Assembly (NCBI GenBank): GCA_037783545.1
Contig: JBBELK010000451.1
Location: forward strand, 930,001-994,000
Direction: 5' to 3'
DNA: 64,000 nt
From: Henricia sp. BOLD:AAB3569
Taxonomy: Eukaryota > Echinodermata > Asteroidea > Spinulosida > Echinasteridae
The notes under the pieces were generated by a model. It searched no databases, had not been told where the DNA came from, and saw only the letters and a list, made by a program, of their open reading frames with translations. Numbering within the stretch: position 1 is the stretch's first letter; the number at the start of each line of letters is the position of its first letter. Below are positions 22,560 to 32,300 of this stretch, piece after piece. The position numbers and the translations under genes are program-made.

Positions 22560-23180
22560 TACAAAAATATGCCTTACAAAAGGCTGTGGGTTCGAGTCCC
22601 ACCTAAGCACAGGTTTTTAATGAATGATTCAAACTGACACTCCGACACCAGCACACTGAGTGGGCGAGTGGTTAAGACAACTGTTCTAGAATGCTGTGGG
22701 TTCAAGTCCCATCTAAGCACAAGGTTTTAACAGAGTTCTTGGAAAAGCACTGAGCACAGTGTTGATAAATCTTGTCAAAAAAGAGACATGGGGATTGGTT
22801 GTGATACCAACTGCTCCATGATTCAAACTGGCCCCTTGACACCAGCGCACTGAGTGATCGAATGATTGAGGTTCAAGTCCCAACTGCTCCATGATTTAAA
22901 CCAGCTCACTGAGTGGTCAAGTCAACTGTTGTAAAATGTAGGAGGATATGGGTTCGAGTCCTACCCAAACACATTTTGATGTTTTTAATCGTTTTCATAA
23001 AATGTCGGAAAAGAGCAAGGGATTAGTTGTGATACCAACTGTTGCAAGAATCAAACAGGCCCGATGACACCAGCACACTGAGAGGTCGAGCAGTTAAGGC
23101 AACTGCTATAGAATGCAGAAGGTTGTGGGTTCGAGTCCCAACCCAAGCACAAATTGTTGACGCAGTTCTTGGGAAAGCAC
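22560..23180 (+). repeat. Tandem tRNA-derived repeat, about four units
   Basis: Each unit has an A-box-like GCGAGTGGTTAAGACAACTG or relative and a B-box GGGTTCAAGTCCC / GGGTTCGAGTCCC, then a tail with AAGCACTGAGCACAGTG or CCAACTGCTCCATGATT. Units lie about 200 bp apart (B boxes near 22588, 22700, 22945 and 23128). The heads look like leucine- or serine-type tRNAs but do not form complete acceptor stems, so these are SINE-like, not tRNA genes. Confidence 0.7.
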
Positions 23181-23265
23181 CCAGCAAAAGTGCTGATAGA
23201 TTATATTGGGAATGGTCAAGCTATTCCTAATGTAGAGAAGTAGTAACAAGCTGATATTACAATAC

Positions 23266-23384
23266 CTGAAAGCTGCTCATGATGACAAATGAATTCCAAC
23301 AGGAGAGAGACATGTACGTGGAGTCCAATAGTCCAGGTGAGGCCAAGCATGGGCAGCAACACAAGGGAGCTTCACAAACTGGTC
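23266..23384 (-). CDS. Possible exon downstream of the ANF-receptor domain (low confidence)
   Basis: On the minus strand, TTTTAACAG precedes 23384 and the segment ends CTTTCAG/GTATTGTAAT at 23266. If joined in phase to exon 25383-25462, the frame runs about 35 codons and ends at a stop close to the exon end. That would give a receptor fragment without a membrane segment. Another frame is fully open and Cys-rich/hydrophobic. Which frame, if any, is used cannot be settled by eye. Confidence 0.3.
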
Positions 23385-23664
23385 CTGTTAAAAGGAAATC
23401 AAATGAAATGCATTAGTATGTAAAGTTTTAATACTCCTTACAAGTTTGGAAATTTGTTTTCAATATCTCAATTATTTGTGACCTGTTCATATCATGTGTT
23501 GTATCGACATAACTTAGCTCATTCATTGCCTTTCATGGAAAAATCAGTATTTAAAAAGAATATTTCAAGGGCATTAAAAATAGTATAGAGCTTGATATCT
23601 TTCTATACCAGATGCATGTATGAAATGCAACAATATACAGCTGAACCCTGTTAATAAGAGGTCC

Positions 23665-23940
23665 TTAAGCAGGGGCGGATCCAGGATTTTGAAAAGGGGG
23701 GCGGCGTGAAATTTTTAAGCATGAAATGCTGATGACAATGAAATAGCGAGTGCATAGCGCGAAGCCCTAACAGCTTCTAGATGGATTATAGATGCTCTGT
23801 GGTGCGATCTGGGGCAATATTTAACCACTTTAAGCAGAAAAAGTGTGCACAAAAAGTGGTTTTTTTTTTGGTTTTTTTTTAAAAGAGGGAGGCGTGCGGA
23901 CCCCCCCCCCCCCCCCCCCCCTGGATCCACCCCTGTTAAG
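23665..23940. mobile_element. MITE with CAGGGGCGGATCCAGG ends, TTAAG duplication
   Basis: The element (23670-23935) starts CAGGGGCGGATCCAGG and ends CCTGGATCCACCCCTG. It is flanked by TTAAG at 23665-23669 and 23936-23940. A 22-base C run adjoins the right end. The terminal sequence resembles common invertebrate hAT-type non-autonomous elements, but an 8-bp duplication is not seen. Confidence 0.8.
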
Positions 23941-24110
23941 GCTTTGTAGATTACCTTGTTATAACAGAAACCTTGTATTATCAAAAATTAAACAATTTAC
24001 AAAGGATTGGGATCTAACTTTCTCTTCGTTATACATGTAAGTGTAAAAGAGGGGAAATTAACATGTTGCAGTAATACAGGTATGTAAATGAGCAAGGTTT
24101 TTGATTAAGG

Positions 24111-24392
24111 TAAGGCCAAAAAAAAAAATAGTTCTGCTTCCGATTACATGGCATTTCAAAATAGGGTAGGTAGGTAGGGAATTTTTTTTTTTTTTGCCAA
24201 CTGTTTTTGTGCACAATCATATGGAGGCATCTGGTTTTTTATTTTTATTTATTGTTTTCATTTTTTTTTTTTTCCATTTTTTTTTTCCATTTTTTTTTTC
24301 ATTTTTTTTCCGATAAAAAAAATAGGGTCGCAGCCTAAAAATAGGGTCGGTCGGGAAACCGGAAGCAGAACTATTATTTTTTTTGGCCTAAG
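24111..24392. mobile_element. MITE with AGTTCTGCTTCCG inverted ends
   Basis: Left end TAAGGCCAAAA, a run of A, then ATAGTTCTGCTTCCG; right end CGGAAGCAGAACTAT, a run of T, then TTGGCCTAAG. The interior is homopolymer T-rich. No coding capacity. Confidence 0.8.
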
Positions 24393-24435
24393 GATAATAC
24401 ACCCAGATGTCAGTATTAACTCATTTCATTCAATG

Positions 24436-25110
24436 TGTTGGGGCATTCTGGGTAGCATCCTGATGAAACCATGGCCACTATGTGACTTCTAAAAAACCAA
24501 ACTGGAACTCAGCTTCAGGGAAACACCATTCATGAATAAACATGAGAAAGGGGCAAAAGAAGAAAATGTGTTTGGAGCAGTGTATTGGGGCATTCTGGGT
24601 AACATCCTGATGAAACCATGGCCACGATGTGACTTCCAAAAAACAAAACTGGAACTCAGCTTCAGGGAAACACCATTCATGAATAAACATGAGAAAGGGG
24701 CAAAAGAAGAAAATGTGTTTGGAGCAGTGTATTGGGGCATTCTGGGTAACATCCTGATGAAACCATGGCCATGATGTGACTTCCAAAAAACAAAACTGGA
24801 ACTCAGCTTCAGGGAAACACCATTCATGAATAAACATGAGAAAGGGGCAAAAGAAGAAAATGTGCTTGGAGCAGTGTATTGGGGCATTCTGGGTAACATC
24901 CTGATGAAACCATGGCCATGATGTGACTTCCAAAAAACAAAACTGGAACTCAGCTTCAGGGAAACACCATTCATGAATAAACATGAGCAAGTATTGGGGC
25001 ATTCTGGGTAACATCATGATGAAACCATGGCCACTATGTGACTTCTAAAAAAAAAAAACTGGAACTCAGCTTCAGGGGGACACCATTCATGAATAAACAT
25101 GAGCAAGGGC
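24436..25110. repeat. 147-bp tandem repeat, about five copies
   Basis: GGGGCATTCTGGGTAACATC starts units at 24440, 24587, 24734, 24881 and 24996: exact 147-bp steps, then a shortened 115-bp last step. As 147 is a multiple of three, long open frames appear on both strands (up to 179 codons); they are products of the repeat. Confidence 0.95.
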
Positions 25111-25382
25111 AAAAAAGTATATTTAGAATGCTGCAGTGACATGTAAATAAGAAACAGATTTGCATAAATTTGATTAAGGCAAGAATAGTACACCAAGATG
25201 TCAGTACTAATTATGATGCTGTAACATGTAAATGAGCAACAATCTGCATATATTAACATGTTGCACTATAATGCAGGTAGTTAGGAGCCATGAGTGATGT
25301 TCATTGCAGCAGAACGTTCTTTATGGTGTTCATTATAGAGAATTTCCACTGTAATGAAATTGGAAGATGGCCAAAAACTCAC

Positions 25383-25462
25383 CTCTCCTGTGTTTTCAGT
25401 ATCCATGGCAACACGTCCATTTTTGTAGTGTGTAATATCAAGCTCCAGTCTGTGGGCTCCAT
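25383..25462 (-). CDS. ANF-receptor-type ligand-binding domain, next exon (probable)
   Basis: On the minus strand the segment ends at GGAGAG/GTGAGT. Read as 80 bp starting at 25462 (acceptor ...TTGGAG), it joins the previous exon (26786-26926) in phase and encodes GAHRLELDITHYKNGRVAM. This fits the C-terminal part of a receptor guanylate cyclase ectodomain, where a 'G-x-x-x-x-D...NG' stretch follows the F-x-G-V-T-G region. The stronger-looking acceptor at 25469 would put the join out of frame, so the start is uncertain. Confidence 0.5.
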
Positions 25463-25581
25463 CTCCAATCTATGAATACAGAAGGAACAAAAATTACCAA
25501 CTGTGACCGAAATGCAACCAATCCAGCCTTTGACATTAACCAAGGCCACCGAGGCCAATGGCCAACTTGGCCAGCACCTAT

Positions 25582-25782
25582 CAATAAACCCTTTCACGGT
25601 TATCGACGCCATCTTGTTCACGGGGCACATAGAACACGCATTGCTGTGTGCGTGCGCGGATCGTAGCTAATGCACAGTGACCTAACAATGCATTCGTCTA
25701 CGATCCGCTCACGCACACACCAAAGCGTGTTCGAACTGCCCCGTGAACAACATGGCGTCGATAACCATGAAAGGGTTTATTG
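25582..25782. mobile_element. Palindromic MITE, about 200 bp
   Basis: Long inverted ends beginning CAATAAACCCTTTCACGGTT and ending in the complement. Inner arms carry CGACGCCAT and GTGCGTGCG motifs. The element is nearly a full hairpin. Confidence 0.85.
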
Positions 25783-26009
25783 CATTTTTAGAAGAAATAG
25801 GCAATGCCAATTTGAAGCTAGGCCCAGGGACAACTAGGCCCAAGGGACAAGATGCCAGTACTAATTATGATGCTGCAACATGTAAATGAGCAATAATCTG
25901 CATGAATTTAAATACAAAAAATGGTGTACTACTATGAAAATTAATTTGACAGGGTATTTTGATTAGAGATACATTGTAATTAGTCACCAACATATCAGTA
26001 TTTTGTATT

Positions 26010-26074
26010 GCGTATTTCGTGGCACGAATTTGGCGCGCGTGCATTGCCATTGCTGACAAGCCTGTGCCTTTAAT
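26010..26074. mobile_element. Half copy of the 28160-28299 palindrome
   Basis: TATTTCGTGGCACGAAT through CAAGCCTGTGCCTTTA matches one arm of the element at 28160-28299. Confidence 0.7.
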
Positions 26075-26424
26075 TTTGCATTTTAATGATTTATATGTCA
26101 TAACAAGGAAAATCATAGGTGTCTGGCACAGTAATTAACCCCTTCTCAGATCTTACCCGCAACGCGCAGGATAGACAGAATGATTCATTCCCTACGGGTT
26201 GTTGTCATTTTGCCTCGAAATTCGAATCACACCCAAAAATGTCCTCCTAGTTGTGTCCTGCAATGGTTTGAGATTTCCATGATTGGAAAATGATTGGAAA
26301 GAAATACTTACAACACCGTTTTTTAAGCCAAAATGTTTGTCCACGTGCAATCTCAACGATAGTTTTTGTCGTCGCAGTTTAAATAATTCTAGACGTGAGA
26401 TGCGCTCTCCGCAGTGTAAATCCT

Positions 26425-26489
26425 ATAGTCGACTAGAGTCCCTCGAACAACGGACATTATCTGTCGTTCGAGGGACTCTAGTCGACTAT
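26425..26489. repeat. Near-perfect hairpin, 65 bp
   Basis: ATAGTCGACTAGAGTCCCTC pairs with GAGGGACTCTAGTCGACTAT; a short loop lies near 26453-26460. It stands directly beside the palindrome at 26497-26672. Confidence 0.9.
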
Positions 26490-26496
26490 CTGTGCT

Positions 26497-26672
26497 ATAT
26501 ACACATATGGACTGGCAATGAGGTCACTAGTGCATGTCTATGGGCTCCGAGGGACTGTGAGTGACCACAAGAGGGTCCTATTTCCCGAGGGAAATAGGAC
26601 CCTCTTGTGGTCACTCACAGTCACGAGGGGCACATAGACGTGCACTAGTGTTGCCAGTCCATATGTGTATAT
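26497..26672. mobile_element. Palindromic MITE, 176 bp
   Basis: Ends ATATACACATATGGACTGGC and its inverted copy. The inner arms around GTGACCACAAGAGGGTCC are perfect and meet at TTTCCCGAGGGAAA with almost no loop. Confidence 0.9.
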
Positions 26673-26785
26673 CAATCATCCTGTAATTTCTCAAGGTAAA
26701 AGACGTCTTTGAGATTACACCCATGCAACTATGCATGGATTTTCTGCTCATTACAATATAAGTTTAATGCATCCACACGACTTAC

Positions 26786-26926
26786 TTTGATATTCTGTTT
26801 CCAAGATGTGACTGACAATAGCTTGTCCGTCGTAGGGGTTGTCTCCGGCATCTAAGGCTGCATGCAAGGCTTTCGCAAACAGGATGGTCGCGTCATACAG
26901 GAATGCAGCATAAGTATGGAACTGTG
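26786..26926 (-). CDS. ANF-receptor-type ligand-binding domain exon
   Basis: On the minus strand a TTGCACAG acceptor is followed by an open frame and an AAA/GTAAGT donor. It encodes FHTYAAFLYDATILFAKAL followed by HAALDAGDNPYDGQ and IVSHILETEYQ. This is the conserved 'F-H-D-A-V-x-L-Y-A-x-A-L-N-E-T-L...G-x-x-x-x-D-G-x-x-I' segment of natriuretic-peptide-receptor and receptor guanylate cyclase ectodomains. It joins in phase with exon 27510-27673. Exon edges may be off by a few bases. Confidence 0.75.
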
Positions 26927-27509
26927 CAAGAGATGAAATTAAAATACTGTAAGAGGTCCTTGGGATTTTGCAAATTACCTTGTTTAACAGGAGCCTTGTA
27001 TTATCAGAAACAAAATGAAGAAAAAATGATTAAGACCTAAAAATATGTTTATAGGGGATTTTTTAAATAGTTGCATAGTTCAATGGACATAGAGGAATTG
27101 GAACCTCTTTCAAGGATGTTCTGCTTCAGTAATTTCCCTCCAGGTCCAAGTGACAAAGTGATTCCCACAGTAATAAAATGTGACATTTCCTGTTTTTTGA
27201 AGAATCCTGCAGTTAAGGGCTTTTAGAAAACCAATTTTGTTGGGTTTTCGCGACCCAATTAAACCTGGTGGGACAGGGTTAAATACTGCGTCTGCATGTC
27301 TCTCGAAGCAACCCTAGTATTACAGAATCTCGGGGAGGCATTTCAGGCAGAATGGCGCACTCTGCCTCGGCAGCTCTTAAGGCTGATGCAGTCAGCCTTG
27401 CCACAGGAGATGGTCAAACAAGTTACTGACTGATAAAATATGTTTTGCCTCCTTATATCTTTCACTAAGGATATTTTTTTTTTTTAAACTGTATAAATAA
27501 GGAACTTAC

Positions 27510-27673
27510 CTGTCTGCCACTTCCATAGAACGGAGGGTTCATAACTGAGAACTTGACGTACCACATCCATATCTGATAGGCCAGCGCTTTCTTGGGTCCT
27601 TTTGGAGTCACGATCATCACCGACTCAAACGCCTTGGATGCTTTCTCGTCTTCGTAAATTCCCCAACCAAGGT
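27510..27673 (-). CDS. ANF-receptor-type ligand-binding domain exon
   Basis: On the minus strand, CATCCAG precedes 27673 and GTAAGTTCC follows 27510; the frame is open throughout. It encodes LGWGIYEDEKASKAFESVMI, then VTPKGPKKALAYQIW and MNPPFYGSGRQ. In this family the segment follows the hinge 'F-x-x-x-D' strand and precedes the 'F-H-D' helix. The protein would be an extracellular bilobed hormone receptor domain. Phases match exons 28339-28485 and 26786-26926 on either side. Confidence 0.75.
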
Positions 27674-27744
27674 CTGGATGAGAACAATCACCATGGAAAT
27701 ATAATAAATATAGATTGAGACACATATATGCTCATCGGGATTCA

Positions 27745-28112
27745 AACCTGAGACCTTTGACACACCAGGCAGATGCTCTACCAGCTGAGCAATGAGGCAC
27801 AGTTGTATACTTCCTTTAGGTTTTCCCCTAGACTTCTGACACACTGGGCAGATGCTCTACCAGCTGAGCTATGAGGCACAGTGGTATAATCCTTCAGGTT
27901 TCCCCCCAAGACCTCCGACTCACCAGGCTGATGCTCTACCAGCTGAGCTATGAGGCACAGTGGTATACTCCCCCAGGTTTTCCCAAAGACTTCTGACACA
28001 CTGAGCAGATGCTCTACCAGCTGAGCTATGAGGCAGTGGTATACTCCCTCAGGTTTCCCTCGAGACCTCTGACACACCATGCAGATGCTCTGTCAACTGA
28101 CCTAAAAGGCAC
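27745..28112 (-). repeat. Tandem half-tRNA array, minus orientation, five units of about 78 bp
   Basis: On the minus strand each unit starts GCCTCATAGCTCAGCTGGTA and continues GAGCATCTGCC: a tRNA 5' half with an intact A box, followed by about 40 bp ending in GGTATAC. Only the last unit (ending near 27730) also has a B box (GGTTTGAATCCC), making a near-complete tRNA-like shape whose acceptor stem pairs only in part. Units recur at 78-79 bp steps. Confidence 0.85.
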
Positions 28113-28159
28113 AGTGGTATACTGTATTGTATACTACAATTTGTAGCATGTTGTTCCTT

Positions 28160-28299
28160 TAAAGGCACAGGCTCGTCAGCAATGCGCGTGGCCAAATTCG
28201 TGCTACGAAATACGTAGCTCCATGCCTTTGCTATGGAGCTGCGTATTTCATGGCACGAATAATTGGAGTGCACGCATTGCTGATGAGCCTGTGCCTTTA
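28160..28299. mobile_element. Palindromic MITE, 140 bp
   Basis: TAAAGGCACAGGCTCGTCAG and the inverted GATGAGCCTGTGCCTTTA form its ends; GCTCCATGCC / GCTATGGAGC sequences meet at the centre. It lies between the half-tRNA array and the receptor exon. Confidence 0.85.
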
Positions 28300-28338
28300 T
28301 TAAAGTAAAATAATTTTTAAAAAGGGCATTTTACTTAC

Positions 28339-28485
28339 ATTTATTGCTGTGCCAGTTCTGTGTGGTCCGCATTTTGTGGTCAATTGCAGTGCCAATAATC
28401 GCATAATCGCCATTATTAAGCCCTTGATCGTAAGCGGCGAGGGCGAAACTGCGCAACTCGTACACTTCCCCGAGAAACACGTAGA
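28339..28485 (-). CDS. ANF-receptor-type ligand-binding domain exon (first seen)
   Basis: On the minus strand a TTTCTGCAG acceptor is followed by an open frame and an AAAT/GTAAGTAA donor. It encodes YVFLGEVYELRSFALAAYDQ, then GLNNGDYAIIGTAI. This is the typical 'V-x-x-x-C-G...R-x-F-x-L-x-A-x-x-L-G-x-x-x-G-x-Y-x-F' strand-helix-strand of the ANF receptor fold. The N-terminal half of the ectodomain (about 200 residues) should lie upstream, yet I find no such exon before the KAT6 3' end. The gene is therefore partial, broken, or its first exons lie elsewhere. Confidence 0.75.
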
Positions 28486-28569
28486 CTGCAGAAAAAAATA
28501 AATTAAAGAAAATCAAAACTGTTGCTAGTCTCTTTACAGTAAAAATATGACAGTGGCGTTTATTATATG

Positions 28570-28810
28570 GCTGTTAGAGAGAATCTGCCTGGTGTATCAA
28601 GCGGTCTTGGGGAAAACCTGAGGGAGTATACCACTGTGCCTCATAGCTCAGCTGGTAGAGCATCTGCCCGGTGTGTCAGCGGTCTTGGGGAAAACCTGAG
28701 GGAGTATACCACTGTGCCTCATAGCTCAGCTGGTAGAGAATCTGCCTGGTGTGTCAGCGGTCTTGGGGAAAACCTGAGGTAGTATACCACTGTGCCTCAT
28801 AGCTCAGTTA
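28570..28810 (+). repeat. Tandem half-tRNA array, plus orientation, about three units of 78 bp
   Basis: GCCTCATAGCTCAGCTGGTA starts units at 28638 and 28716, and a cut-off unit at 28794; a headless unit precedes them. It is the same repeat as 27745-28112 but inverted. The two arrays bracket the receptor exon at 28339-28485. No B box is present here. Confidence 0.85.
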
Positions 28811-29128
28811 TTTCATCATTTTTTTAATGAAATGTCTTGTTTGGTAATTGGGTATTGCCAAGCTTAGGTACACCCACAAATTTCATTCTGGAAATGTTGT
28901 TTTCAAAAAATAAATGCACTAGGTGTCTTATACGCTAATTTTGCTTAATGTCTATTATCTGTAGAAAAAGAATAATGACCCTGATGAAAAATACTTATAA
29001 CATTGTCATTTCTTAGAAGGTTTGGTGTACGCTGGTTTGAAATCTGTAGAGATATGGTTATTTATTCATGTTGTTTTAAAACACCGCAATTTTTAAACTG
29101 ATAAAAAGAAAAACAAATCGTGGCTCAC

Positions 29129-29316
29129 CTGGCTACGAGGGAACGTGCCAACGACCGGCGATTCCTCGGGTAGGTCCCGAAGACGAACACCAAGTACGCT
29201 GGCTGAGATGACGGCGCCCTGGCCCTCTACCAAACGATGTGATTTCTTGATCATCATGGAGGGGAATAACTTGCTGTTTTGATACAAAATAAAACTGATG
29301 CCCGCTGGAGCAGATT
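29129..29316 (-). CDS. Lone exon resembling part of an adhesion-GPCR GAIN domain
   Basis: On the minus strand, GTCAAATAG precedes 29316 and a CCAG/GTGAGCC donor follows 29129; the frame is open for 62 codons. Motifs ISFILYQNSKLFPS and GAVISASVLGVRLRDLP match the order 'I-x-F-V-x-Y-x-N-x-x-L-F' then 'V-I-S-A-S-V-x-x-x-x-x-x-L-x-x-P-V' of the GAIN fold just ahead of the GPS cleavage motif in adhesion receptors. It ends in phase 0, whereas the next exon on this strand (28339-28485) needs phase 1, so they do not splice directly. No GPS or seven-helix exon is visible. It is either a remnant or an exon of a gene mostly absent from this window. Confidence 0.5.
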
Positions 29317-29329
29317 CTATTTGACGGGG

Positions 29330-32300
29330 AAAAAAAATTCATGGTGACAATTAGCACAAACTTGGCATAGCACAGAATTTCTTTACTTTGTAAAAAGTGT
29401 TACAAGCTAAAATTGCAATTTAAATTGTGTTTTTAGAGACAGTAGCAATTAAACTATTACTAAATACACATCACATATGATTTTGGCTGGCAACCCATTT
29501 TTTCAATACAAGGCAAATATATAATTAATGGCCACATTATTTAAAGCCCCGGCCATCGCATCATTTGCAGTTACCCAACATTTTACTTCACGAGTTGACA
29601 AGAACAAAAATGACTAAAAGTGTTCATACATGTACATGTAGCTATGGTAACAAACACCGCATTATTTTTTTCTGTGTAAAATGGTACCTTTGTGGGAAAA
29701 ATTTTCAAATGAAGGTGGGTTTAAAAAACAAGTTGTCTGCAGACAACTTTTGAACCATTTATTCACACACACAAAAACGCATGGGTATTTGTGAATCTAT
29801 GTGGCTGAAATTTCTACAAGGCAAACCCGTTTTTGACTGTTTATTTCAAAAGTTAGACGAAGTACGGAGCTGGTTTTTGCTCAGGTTGGTTTTAATCATG
29901 GATATCCTCAATCACACGGACGGGGGATAACACTATTTGTAACAGTTTACCAATCATGTATACTATCTTTAAGTAATGCCGCAACTTTTCCCCTTGGATA
30001 TAATTTGCTTTTTTTTTTCATAAACAAGAATAAAACAAACAAAAAGTACTCCAACCATTTGGCATTCGTGTATTCTCAAAGTTTAATTTAATCGATCATA
30101 TATACAGGAAATAAAACTGAGTGAGAATGAAACAAAAATATGCCCTAGGCCACGCAATAAGTACAGGCATTTACAAACAAAAATCAGACAAATTGTCAAA
30201 CTAAAAAGTATATCTTAATTATGTGCAAGAAATTATTAACATCCGGTGCTTGTAGTACATGTAAAACAAAATTGGTGAAAGATTCGAAATACCAAACACG
30301 TTAAATAGTATTAGGGGGAATTTAAGAAGAATACTGCTTAAATATTTTCCAACTCTCATTAGAAAAGGATGTTTTTAAAAACTAAAATCGCCATTCAGCA
30401 CATTCTTATCAAAATACACAAGATATCTGAATTCCTTGTGAACTACATGTATTACTATTAGTCTGTAGTGTCAAAATTCGACAGAATTTGGAGTCTAAGT
30501 ATTGTTTACCTTTAGTTACTAAAAAGCCAAAATAGGCGACACATTTTAAAACCTGTACTAATAACAGAGAGAAGTCTAAAGAAAAGAAAAGTTTTGGCAA
30601 ACCATGAACAATCTCTTCTTTTATTTTAACTGTGAAACCATACCTAAAACTGAAAGCCATTTTCCAACTTGTGGTAGATGCCTTTTATTTCACGCAAACA
30701 TTAACCCACTGCATTCAATATTGGCCATTGTATTCAACGGCTCTTTCATGTCCGTGTACGTGTGGCCACACAACAGTGCCTCATTTTAGTCGGCGAGGAA
30801 AGCAATAGACTACTAACGTGTGACATCAACTGCCTGGGTAATTGGGTATAAACATTCGCTGGTTATCTAAAACGTCCATTACTATAAAAGCGCAGGGGAA
30901 AGTTCACTGGTTTTAGTGTACCTTGGCAAAAAGTCGGGGAAATGAGCCTTTTGCCAAAAACCTTTGCAATATGGGTGCCAACCGAATTCTTCACTTAGTG
31001 GAGTTTAGAAAATCCACATACTTTGCGTGTGTTTGCTATGTGGATAGCAACCAACAGTCTGGTTGATTTATGCCATTCTCTCCTACTGTGAATACTGTAT
31101 TGATTCTGTACTTTACACCTGCCACGTGCAACTGATCACATTACGTAGCAACAAACATTTAGTGTGGTCATCTGGATACTAAGTGTGCATAAGAAAGCAA
31201 GTACGTTAGTAGGCCTACATGCTATTCATGTGAAACACACATCTGCTGGATAGACTGTGTACTTTAGTTTGTTACAAGGTAAAGTACAGAAATAATTGTG
31301 TTAAATTTCTCAAACCAAAGTCAAATTTGGGAAAATGTGTGCACATAATTTGGCGTGTTGACGGCCCCGTGCTCGTCTGAACAATGACATAAACACGGCA
31401 ATTTTTGTGATGGCAGAAAAATCAATGCAGAAAAGACTAGTGCAAGTCTACAAAAGGATGTTCATAAACGCACCACAGGATCATGCAAGTTCCACAATTT
31501 TACCACAAAAAAAGTGTAAACCTACATATCACAGTACACATTAAGGATTTTAAAATCTGGAGTTTAAAAAAAATAACCACGCTAATTTAGCATTTACTCT
31601 GTTTAAATTATTTTCTTTAGGATTCTACATGTAACTATGACAACGACGTCATTTATACTAAGGCCTCAGTGAATCTATGAGTTCCAAAGAATGATTTTTT
31701 TTGTAATCGGCAAAAAACGAATGCAAAACAGATATTGGTTTTCCATCCACCTCTTTTTGGCAACTATGTATACAGTACATGAGCCGTGACAAAATACTAA
31801 GTATTTACACACCTGTACAGCGCACCGGCCACCATTTTATCATAAACCGAGGGAACCAAGTAAAAATCTAAAGAATCCAAGCACACCTATCTCCCAAATC
31901 AACTAATCATAAAACAGCTAACAAAATCCAACCATTTTCAAAATAAGATTTTTCTGAATACCATTCTTAAATCTTCCGACAAGATGAATCTTCTTGCCTT
32001 CTCTTTTAAAGAGGTGCAAATAATAAATATCCTTGCTTCGGAAGGAAAACGTTTGACTACGGTATCGATTTCTCTGAGAAAATACACCTGAAAATTGTCT
32101 CTTCAATATACACACTAAGCATCTAGCCACAAAATAAAGCACATATTTACAGGCCTTCTCGATATTTTTAACCTTAAACCGACGTACACAAAAAAGTCCT
32201 GATCAATTTTTGCTGTAGAAAGTAGAGTACATACACAAAATCAAACTTTTCTCCTACTCAAAAAACTTGAAATTACCACAATTTTGTACAATAAATATAT

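Noticed and set aside
24478-25017. 179-codon frame on the minus strand and its partners
   Set aside because: Caused by the 147-bp tandem repeat, whose length is divisible by three; frames are open on both strands.
27730-27802. Functional tRNA gene on the minus strand
   Set aside because: Both boxes exist, but the acceptor stem pairs over only about five positions and it is one unit of a half-tRNA tandem array.
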